From positions 1 through 7,736 of the forward strand of contig JAJDVB010000044.1 of NCBI GenBank assembly GCA_022826345.1: a DNA stretch of 7,736 nucleotides, read 5' to 3'. Made by a program: the position numbers and the translations under genes. Below are positions 1-7,736 of the stretch, one piece after another. Under the pieces are notes generated by a model. It had not been told where the DNA came from and ran no database searches. It worked only from the letters and a program-made list of their open reading frames with translations. Every line of letters begins with the position of its first letter. Within the stretch, counting starts at the first letter, position 1. The DNA comes from Alphaproteobacteria bacterium. GTDB taxonomy: Bacteria; Pseudomonadota; Alphaproteobacteria; UBA828.

Positions 1-592
1 TGAGCGGCGTCCATTGCCACACATCGGTGGCCACGATCGCGAACATCGCCCAGAACTTGTTGCCGAGGATCGAGCCGCCTTCCAGCAGGCCGATGCTCTG
101 CAACAGCCAGAAATACCAGCCGAAGGTCCCGTTATAGAGAAACATGTAGAGGAAGCCGGCGATGACCGGCGCCATCATCATCGGCATCAGGAAGATGGTG
201 ACGAGTATCTTCTCGAAGCGGTTGTTGTGAAGAATGACCGCCAGCAGGACCCCGAGGCCGATCTCGACCGAGAGGCAGAGCGCGCTGTACTTGAAGAGCG
301 TGAGCCAGCCCCTGGCGAACTTCTTGTCCGAGGCCAGCCGCGAGAAATTGTCGATGCCGGCCCACACGTCCGACTTGCCGGGCGCGAGCTGCACCTCGTG
401 CAGGGTCATGTAGATCAGCCAGACCAGGGGATAGAGTGAGATCGCCGCCAGCAGCAGGATCGCCGGCAGCATCAGCCACAGCAGGTAGTAGCGCGGCGGC
501 CGGCGGTTGAAGTCGTCGGGGTGATAGTCGATGGACCGCACACCGCGCACGGGCTCGCTCGCGACACCGATATCCGCGATGTTGGCCGCCAT
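1..592 (-). CDS. Carbohydrate ABC transporter permease, MalF/UgpA type (3' part missing)
   Basis: Inner-membrane subunit of a binding-protein-dependent sugar importer. It would pair with a second permease and an ATPase, probably encoded beyond the left edge. The first 197 residues are visible. A polar N-terminus (1-35) is followed by hydrophobic segments at about 36-62, 97-121 and 128-152, and a fourth begins near 180. The third contains PMMMAPVIAGF and leads into FLYNGTFG, the pattern typical of MalF-like permeases. The EAA loop that contacts the ATPase lies outside the window. I chose the ATG at 592 because a GGAG sits 9 nt upstream. The gene lies 113 bp downstream of the binding-protein gene on the same strand, so the two likely share an operon. 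The sugar cannot be told from the sequence. Confidence 0.9.
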   Translation of the reverse strand, partial: MAANIADIGVASEPVRGVRSIDYHPDDFNRRPPRYYLLWLMLPAILLLAAISLYPLVWLIYMTLHEVQLAPGKSDVWAGIDNFSRLASDKKFARGWLTLFKYSALCLSVEIGLGVLLAVILHNNRFEKILVTIFLMPMMMAPVIAGFLYMFLYNGTFGWYFWLLQSIGLLEGGSILGNKFWAMFAIVATDVWQWTPL

Positions 593-662
593 GCGCCGGT
601 TCTCCGCGCCCTCTCTGCGCCCGCAGCCTTGCGCCGCCGGCGCCGGTCAGAAGCCGCCGACC

Positions 663-692
663 GCCCGAGAGGCGCCGGAGCGCCTCCCGGGC
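663..692 (-). promoter_or_regulatory. Intercistronic hairpin after the binding-protein gene
   Basis: Arms GCCCG + GAGGCGC (663-667, 669-675) pair with GCGCCTC + CGGGC (680-686, 688-692). There is one A/C mismatch and a 4-nt loop, giving 12 base pairs. In the direction of transcription it begins 13 nt after the TAG stop of the binding-protein gene. No T-run follows, so it is a poor intrinsic terminator. By analogy with malE-malF intergenic hairpins, it probably protects the upstream message from 3' exonucleases or partly attenuates transcription, giving more binding protein than permease. The pairing is seen directly; the role is inferred. Confidence 0.6.
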
Positions 693-705
693 AGCGGGGT
701 AACGT

Positions 706-2235
706 CTAGATGTCGTGGATGGCGTTCAGCTCGTCCTTGATGGAGTCGCACGCTTCCTGTGCCGAAAGCTCGCCGGCGATGCACTGCTGCGTGCCGACGC
801 GAACGATCTCGTGATACTCGTTCGACTTCGGCAGCTTCGGCCCCAGCACCATGTTGGGCGAGCGGATGCCCTTGTCGTAGACCGCCTCGAAGGTGAGCGC
901 GTTCGGCATGGTGGTCGGCCGGTTGCGCGCCTCCTTGACCTCCGGCACATCGAGGACGGACCTCCGCGTGGGCGTGCCGCCGACGCCGCGCAGCACCATG
1001 AGCTGCGTGTCGTGGCTGCAGGCCCAGCTCGCGAAGATGAACGCCGCACGCTGCAGGTCCATGTCCGCGCCGGCGTTGATGCCGATGCCGCCGATGCCGC
1101 AGTTGGTCGCGTTGACGACATTGTCGCTGCCGTCGACGTTCCACTCGACCGCGCCCTTGGGCCCCATGGCGTAACCCGTCTTGCCGCCGGCTGCGACGGA
1201 CTGCTCGGGATCCTCAACCGATGCCGCGAACTCGTGGTACTGGATCTGCATGGCGACGCCGCCGGCGGCGTACACCGTGTTCAGCTCCAGGGTGCCGTTG
1301 GTCAGGTTGTCGGGGTGGCTGACGTCGGCGAGCGCCTTGTAGCCTTCCATCGCCTTGACCGACTGCGCATCGCCCCAGTTGGTCGGGCCGGGGTTCTTCG
1401 AGCCCAGCGTGTCATCGACCGCGAAGTCGAGCCACTGGTTCTGCGCGTACATGTGCCGCTGGATGTCGAGCTGCGTGGTCCAGCCGAACGAGCCGTGATG
1501 CTGCGCGTAGCCGTACGGGATCGACGAATCGCGCTCGTGCATCTTACCGAAGAACTCGACGATATCGACCATGTCCTTGTAGGTCGTCTCGTCGGTGAAC
1601 TCGAGGCGGTAGCCGTAGTCGGCCTCAAAGTCCTTGGTCAGCTTCTCGAACAGGTCCTGCCGGTAGAAGGTGCAGGAGACCGCGCAGTCATAGGGGAAGG
1701 CGCGGATCGGGCCGCGCTCGTAGTAGACGCCGCAGGCATCGAGGTAGTTCTCGAACCAGACGTCGCTGCCGTAGCCCTGCGGGTCGAGCGGCAGGGTGTC
1801 GTCGACCGTGAACTCGTTGAGGTCGGCGTAGAAGTCGGCGAAGGGCGAGCCGATCGGCTTGTCCTGCACGTAGTTCAGGTGATAGTCGGCTTGGCCGCTA
1901 CGCAGGTCGATACCGACCTTCTGCTGCACGGTCGGCAGGCCGTCGGTGAGAATCTCCACCTCGATCCCGGTGAGGTCGTAGAACGCCTGAATGTTGTCGC
2001 GGATCGCGAAGGACGGCGGCGTATTCTCAGACATGAAGACGAGCTTCGAGCCCTCGTACTGGCGCCACTTGGCTTCATCGGACGAATAGGCATAGACGGG
2101 CCGGCGCGTGATCACCGAGTTCATGCCGACCGCGATCGAGCCCGCGCCGAGTGCGGTTGCGACACCGCCTCCGAGCTCGAGGAATTTGCGGCGACTGATC
2201 GGCTTGTACAGCGCCTTCTTGGGCATAGAGAACAT
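706..2235 (-). CDS. Tat-exported extracellular solute-binding protein, family 1 (sugar ABC transporter)
   Basis: This 509-residue protein would capture a carbohydrate in the periplasm and deliver it to the membrane permease encoded next. The N-terminus carries a twin-arginine motif, S-R-R-K-F-L-E, with R15 and R16. A short hydrophobic stretch (about 21-40) follows, with a plausible cleavage site after V-Y-A at residue 49. This implies export already folded through Tat. The rest has the character of a family 1 binding protein, for example VQQKVGIDLRSGQADY near 103-118 and GGVAMQIQYHEFA near 325-337. The mature chain is strongly acidic and has seven cysteines (168, 184, 188, 379, 406, 485, 496), many for this family. 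The ATG at 2235 has an excellent ribosome site, AAGGAGGAG (2250-2242), 6 nt upstream; Met4 is a less likely start. It looks like the first gene of the transport operon. The substrate is unknown. Confidence 0.9.
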   Translation of the reverse strand: MFSMPKKALYKPISRRKFLELGGGVATALGAGSIAVGMNSVITRRPVYAYSSDEAKWRQYEGSKLVFMSENTPPSFAIRDNIQAFYDLTGIEVEILTDGLPTVQQKVGIDLRSGQADYHLNYVQDKPIGSPFADFYADLNEFTVDDTLPLDPQGYGSDVWFENYLDACGVYYERGPIRAFPYDCAVSCTFYRQDLFEKLTKDFEADYGYRLEFTDETTYKDMVDIVEFFGKMHERDSSIPYGYAQHHGSFGWTTQLDIQRHMYAQNQWLDFAVDDTLGSKNPGPTNWGDAQSVKAMEGYKALADVSHPDNLTNGTLELNTVYAAGGVAMQIQYHEFAASVEDPEQSVAAGGKTGYAMGPKGAVEWNVDGSDNVVNATNCGIGGIGINAGADMDLQRAAFIFASWACSHDTQLMVLRGVGGTPTRRSVLDVPEVKEARNRPTTMPNALTFEAVYDKGIRSPNMVLGPKLPKSNEYHEIVRVGTQQCIAGELSAQEACDSIKDELNAIHDI

Positions 2236-2300
2236 GCTTTGCTCCTCCTTGGCGAGTGTCGGGCAATGGCGTCATGTGGGCGGGACGGTGTGAGGTTCGC

Positions 2301-2327
2301 GACCCGCGCGGAGAGCCCCGCGCGGTC
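2301..2327 (-). promoter_or_regulatory. GC-rich leader hairpin upstream of the binding-protein gene
   Basis: Two copies of CCGCGCGG (2304-2311 and 2318-2325) can pair across a 6-nt loop. The stem extends by two more pairs to 2301 and 2327 if C2303 is bulged. It lies between the candidate promoter and the ribosome site, starting about 65 nt before the start codon. It could stabilise the 5' end of the message or affect translation. In such GC-rich DNA part of this may be chance. Confidence 0.4.
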
Positions 2328-2346
2328 TCCCTCCGCCGGCGCGATG

Positions 2347-2361
2347 CAAACTGAACGTTTG
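2347..2361. promoter_or_regulatory. Operator-like inverted repeat at the transporter promoter
   Basis: CAAAC (2347-2351) and GTTTG (2357-2361) form a perfect inverted repeat with a 5-nt spacer, which also holds half of an AACGTT palindrome (2354-2359). It covers the -10 side of the candidate promoter for the binding-protein gene, where a bound repressor would block polymerase. Sugar operons are commonly run by LacI-family repressors, whose sites have a central CG, but this site does not fully match their consensus and no regulator gene is visible nearby. Confidence 0.4.
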
Positions 2362-2376
2362 TTTTCCGGGTGTCAA
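2348..2376 (-). promoter_or_regulatory. Candidate sigma-70 promoter for the sugar transporter operon
   Basis: On the minus strand a perfect -35 hexamer TTGACA (2376-2371) is followed after 17 nt by CAGTTT (2353-2348), a weak -10. The element sits in a locally AT-richer patch of the 189-bp gap and would give a leader of about 105 nt. The good -35 with a poor -10 suggests regulated rather than constitutive expression. Its presence argues that the transporter genes are transcribed separately from the ligase gene upstream. Confidence 0.5.
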
Positions 2377-2424
2377 TGGCCGCACTAGTTGGGGCCGGGA
2401 ATCGCAGACACCGCCCGTCGTGAG

Positions 2425-4377
<1,953 letters not shown>

Positions 4378-4411
4378 GGCTCCTCCACTCCTGTCGCGCC
4401 CTCATAGCAGG

Positions 4412-4430
4412 CTCCCGCGCCGAGCGGGAG
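4412..4430 (-). promoter_or_regulatory. Hairpin in the leader of the acetoacetate--CoA ligase gene
   Basis: CTCCCGC (4412-4418) and GCGGGAG (4424-4430) form a perfect 7-bp stem with a 5-nt loop. It lies 34 to 53 nt upstream of the ligase start codon, so it would be in the 5' leader if transcription begins in the divergent gap. There is no T-run in either direction, so a terminator is unlikely. A role in message stability or control of translation is possible but unproven. Confidence 0.4.
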
Positions 4431-4464
4431 ACCCGATGGGCGCTTCGAAGAGGCACGACGTTTG

Positions 4465-4505
4465 GCACACACATTTCTCAACGCGTCCTGTAAGCTTGTA
4501 TGTGC
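4465..4505. promoter_or_regulatory. Divergent control region with a near-perfect inverted repeat
   Basis: GCACACACA (4465-4473) and TGTATGTGC (4497-4505) are inverted copies matching at 8 of 9 positions, separated by 23 bp. Their centres are 32 bp apart, about three helical turns, so both would face the same side of the DNA. The repeat lies in the gap between the ligase and mntA, where promoters for both must sit. I see no convincing promoter hexamers in either direction. A dimeric regulator site is a reasonable guess. Confidence 0.35.
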
Positions 4506-4545
4506 TTCGTTCTCTGGATCGGCCAGCAAGACGGAAGAGGCACCA

Positions 4546-4854
4546 ATGATCGCCGCGGTCGCCGAGCGCACAGCCGATATCGAGCGGTTGTGTGGCCGGC
4601 ACCATGTTTCGAGACTCGCGTTGTTCGGCTCGGCGACGACCGGCGGGCATCGCTCGGGCACGAGCGACTTCGACTTCGTCGTGGAGTTTCAACCACTTCC
4701 GTCTGGCGCTTATGCCGACAGCTATTTTGGCCTTCTGGAGGATTTGGAACGGCTTCTCGGAGGGCCGGTGGAACTGGTCATAGGCTCGGCCATCAGGAAT
4801 CCGTATTTCCGGCAGTCGGTCGAGCGGACCAGCTCTCTGCTCTATGAAGCCTGA
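4546..4854 (+). CDS. mntA: MNT-domain nucleotidyltransferase antitoxin of a HEPN/MNT system
   Basis: Small cytosolic nucleotidyltransferase (102 residues) of the minimal MNT family. In studied pairs, MntA uses ATP to add AMP units to a tyrosine of the HepT toxin and so silences its RNase activity. The core is LFGSATTG (26-33), then SDFD (40-43) with metal-binding Asp41 and Asp43; Glu76 in PVELV is the likely third carboxylate. The ending RNPYFRQSVERTSSLLYEA (84-102) is typical of these proteins. Two oddities: 11 residues separate GS from the first Asp, where 10 is usual, and the third position is Glu rather than Asp. I chose the ATG at 4546, with GAGG 5 nt upstream, over an in-frame TTG at 4462 that adds 28 residues unlike the family. 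The stop overlaps hepT by 11 bp. Confidence 0.88.
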   Translation: MIAAVAERTADIERLCGRHHVSRLALFGSATTGGHRSGTSDFDFVVEFQPLPSGAYADSYFGLLEDLERLLGGPVELVIGSAIRNPYFRQSVERTSSLLYEA

Positions 4855-5200
4855 GGCGCCGAAATATATCTTCGACATCTGGCGCGCGGTCGAGTTGCTG
4901 ACAGAGTTCACCGCCGGAAAGACGTTCACGGACTACGAGCGCGATGCGATGCTGCGCGCGGCGGTAGAACGCCAGTTCGAGATTATCGGCGAAGCCACCG
5001 CCCGGCTGGCGAAGCTCGATCAAGAGTTGGCTGACCGAATTGGCGAATACCGCCGCATCGTGGCATTCCGCAACATCCTCATCCACGGCTATGCGGACGT
5101 GGATGACCGTCTCGTGTGGGATGTGGTCGACTCCAAGCTCCCCATCCTGCGCCGCGATGTCGAAGGGCTGTTGAGGGAGGCTGGGATCGAGCCGTCCTGA
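4844..5200 (+). CDS. hepT: HEPN-domain RNase toxin, HepT/DUF86 family
   Basis: Toxin of the pair: an all-helical HEPN RNase (118 residues, normal for DUF86) that damages cellular RNA and stops growth when not modified by MntA. The catalytic R-x4-H-x-Y motif is intact as RNILIHGY: Arg76 and His81 are the expected catalytic residues and Tyr83 the expected AMP acceptor. The preceding ERQFEIIGEATARL (42-55) is the characteristic dimer-helix pattern. The ATG at 4844 lies inside the end of mntA and has no clear ribosome site of its own. Translation is probably coupled to the antitoxin, which keeps the two in balance. No transcription terminator is evident after it. The target RNA cannot be read from sequence; mRNA and tRNA cleavage have been reported for relatives. 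Confidence 0.9.
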   Translation: MKPEAPKYIFDIWRAVELLTEFTAGKTFTDYERDAMLRAAVERQFEIIGEATARLAKLDQELADRIGEYRRIVAFRNILIHGYADVDDRLVWDVVDSKLPILRRDVEGLLREAGIEPS

Positions 5201-5267
5201 TCCGAGGCTCAAGGGCTTGCATGTGCCGCGCTGGCCGCGCCGATTGACATTCCGGCGATATTCCCTA

Positions 5268-5296
5268 TTGAAAGCGGACTGAATTCGTCCTATATC
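5268..5296 (+). promoter_or_regulatory. Promoter of the suf operon
   Basis: TTGAAA (5268-5273) and TATATC (5291-5296) are separated by exactly 17 nt; with the preceding C the -10 reads CTATAT. Transcription would start near 5303, about 50 nt before the regulator's ATG. This is the AT-richest patch of the 151-bp gap after hepT. A second -35-like TTGACA at 5244-5249 has only a weak -10 partner (TATTGA, 5266-5271) and may be an alternative start. Confidence 0.6.
5276..5290. promoter_or_regulatory. Candidate Rrf2-regulator operator within the suf promoter
   Basis: GGAC (5276-5279) and GTCC (5287-5290) are inverted copies around a 7-nt AT-rich core containing GAATTC. The element fills the spacer between the -35 and -10 hexamers, where a bound regulator would compete with polymerase. 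IscR-type proteins bind short inverted repeats and often repress their own operon, so the adjacent regulator is the natural candidate. I could not match it to a consensus with certainty. Confidence 0.45.
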
Positions 5297-5351
5297 CCCG
5301 TCACGCACGCCCCGCGAGAGTGCGGGCGAGGCGAGTGCGAGGGGGTACAGC

Positions 5352-5812
5352 ATGATCCGCGTCAGCCGCATGGCCGACTATGGCGTCGTGGCCATGACCC
5401 ACATCGCGCGCGAACCGCGCGCCCGGCACACCGCCGCGAGCATCGCCGCACGGACCGGCGTGCCCCAGCCGAGCGCGAGCAAGCTCCTGAAATTGCTGGC
5501 GAGGGCCGGCATTCTGACCTCGCACCGCGGTGCCAAGGGAGGCTATGTCCTGGCGCATGCGCCCGAGCAAGTCTCGGTGGCGGACCTGGTGGCCGCCGTC
5601 GACGGGCCGATTTCGCTCGCCGATTGCCTCGACGGCCCCTCCGGTATCTGCGAGCTGGAGAGCTTCTGCTCGGTGCGCGGCCCCTGGCAGAAGATTAGCG
5701 ACGCGATCCGCGTGGCGCTGGAGGAGGTGACCTTGGCCGACATGGCTCAGGCCGCAGAGGGCGTGGGCGAGCGGCCCGCGCCGGCGCAAACTGCGGGCCG
5801 GGAGCACGCATC

Positions 5813-5816
<4 letters not shown>
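5352..5816 (+). CDS. Rrf2-family Fe-S cluster-sensing regulator of the suf operon (IscR-like)
   Basis: Dimeric winged-helix DNA-binding protein (154 residues) expected to sense Fe-S status and control the suf genes that follow. The N-terminal domain starts [15 protein letters not shown], the Rrf2 opening. The recognition helix and wing are around [20 protein letters not shown] (41-60) and AKGGYVLA (61-68). Cys92, Cys100 and Cys106 form the cluster-binding loop, with the last in FCSVRGPW. In E. coli IscR the fourth ligand is His107; here the matching place has Arg109, as in the Suf-type branch of the family, so another residue may be the fourth ligand. The tail after about 135 is low-complexity and Ala/Pro-rich. 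The ATG at 5352 has a purine-rich AGGGGG upstream. The stop overlaps the sufB start by 4 nt, so the two are translationally coupled. Confidence 0.9.
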
Positions 5817-7276
<1,460 letters not shown>

Positions 7277-7297
7277 GACGGACAATACGGAACAGCC

Positions 7298-7736
7298 ATG
7301 CCCAATCCCATGTTAGTGATCGAAAACCTGCACGTGACCGTCGACGGCAAGCCGATCCTGAACGGCCTCGACCTCACGGTGAACGAGGGAGAGGTGCACG
7401 CGGTGATGGGGCCCAACGGCTCCGGCAAGAGCACGCTCGCCTACGTGATCGCCGGCCGCGAGGGCTACGAGGTGACAGAGGGCTCGATCAGCTACCGGGG
7501 CGAGGACCTGCTGGCCATGAGCGTCGAGGAGCGAGCCTGTAGCGGCGTCTTCCTCGCCTTCCAGTATCCGGTGGAAATTCCGGGCGTGGGCAGCGCGACC
7601 TTTCTCAAGACGGCGGTCAACGCGGCCCGCAAGCATCGCGGCGAGCAGGAATACGACGCGATGGAGTTCCTCAAGCTGGTCCGGGCGAAGCGCACGGACC
7701 TCGGCATCGAGGACGGCATGATGCGGCGCGCGCTCA
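7298..7736 (+). CDS. sufC: Fe-S cluster assembly ATPase SufC (3' part missing)
   Basis: ABC-type ATPase that powers conformational change of the SufBCD scaffold; unlike transport ATPases it is soluble. The 146 visible residues hold the Walker A motif GPNGSGKST (38-46, with Lys44) and the Q-loop in LAFQYPVEIPGV (86-97, Gln89). That Q-loop pattern is specific to SufC. The signature motif, Walker B and C-terminus lie past the right edge. The ATG at 7298 is preceded by a modest GGAA 5 nt upstream; Met5 has no ribosome site. Only 21 bp separate it from sufB, so it is the next gene of the operon, with sufD and sufS expected beyond. Confidence 0.96.
   Translation, partial: MPNPMLVIENLHVTVDGKPILNGLDLTVNEGEVHAVMGPNGSGKSTLAYVIAGREGYEVTEGSISYRGEDLLAMSVEERACSGVFLAFQYPVEIPGVGSATFLKTAVNAARKHRGEQEYDAMEFLKLVRAKRTDLGIEDGMMRRAL

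Noticed and set aside
715..2388. Open frame of 557 codons on the plus strand opposite the binding-protein gene
   Set aside because: It is a shadow of the minus-strand gene in GC-rich DNA. Its translation is a low-complexity mix of Arg, Val, Leu, Asp and Gly with no recognisable domain, while the opposite strand has a full protein with a Tat signal and ribosome site.
4462..4545. Upstream TTG start adding 28 residues to MntA
   Set aside because: The extra segment resembles no MNT protein and lacks a ribosome site, while the ATG at 4546 has one and gives the family's usual length.
4402..4929. Open frame of 175 codons on the minus strand across mntA and its upstream gap
   Set aside because: It is antisense to a clear mntA-hepT pair and shows no domain of its own.
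5175..5220. Possible terminator after hepT (GAGCC and GGCTC, 12-nt loop)
   Set aside because: The stem is only 5 bp with a wide loop and no T-run, so it is not a credible intrinsic terminator.
5311..5326. Small hairpin CCCGC/GCGGG in the suf leader
   Set aside because: A 5-bp stem in GC-rich DNA is expected by chance and has no supporting context.

Overview
The window reads as chromosomal DNA from a GC-rich proteobacterium, most likely an alphaproteobacterium. The gene content points there: a Tat-exported family 1 sugar-binding protein with its permease, an acetoacetyl-CoA synthetase, and an Rrf2 regulator leading straight into sufB and sufC. The binding protein is strongly acidic (about 68 Asp+Glu against about 35 Lys+Arg in the mature part), which would fit a marine or salt-adapted host. 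That is inference from one protein; the species cannot be named from this window.

Left half, minus strand. Reading right to left there is an acetoacetate--CoA ligase gene (4377 to 2425), then a 189-bp gap holding a good candidate promoter with an inverted repeat over its -10 side and a leader hairpin. Next is the binding-protein gene (2235 to 706), a 113-bp gap with a strong hairpin just after the stop, and the MalF-type permease gene, which starts at 592 and runs off the left edge. Binding protein and permease look like one carbohydrate-uptake operon with stepped expression. The ligase activates acetoacetate for central metabolism or polyhydroxybutyrate turnover and is probably a separate transcription unit.

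Middle, plus strand. From 4546 to 5200 there is a compact two-gene module with an 11-bp overlap: an MNT-type nucleotidyltransferase (mntA) and a HEPN-family RNase (hepT) with an intact R-x4-H-x-Y motif. This is a toxin-antitoxin pair in which the first protein adenylylates and silences the second. It sits between two housekeeping blocks like a small insertion. Its catalytic loop is one residue longer than the usual spacing, and the probable third metal ligand is Glu rather than Asp.

Right end, plus strand. A TTGAAA-N17-TATATC promoter with an inverted repeat in its spacer precedes an Rrf2-family iron-sulphur regulator (5352 to 5816). Its stop overlaps the GTG start of sufB (5813 to 7276), followed after 21 bp by sufC, cut by the right edge. 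These start a suf operon: the regulator senses Fe-S status, SufB is the assembly scaffold, and SufC is its ATPase.

No RNA genes, CRISPR arrays, transposases or long repeats are visible. All genes fit known families; I found no clearly undescribed system. The most interesting items are the variant mntA-hepT module and the hairpins and operator-like repeats in the gaps.
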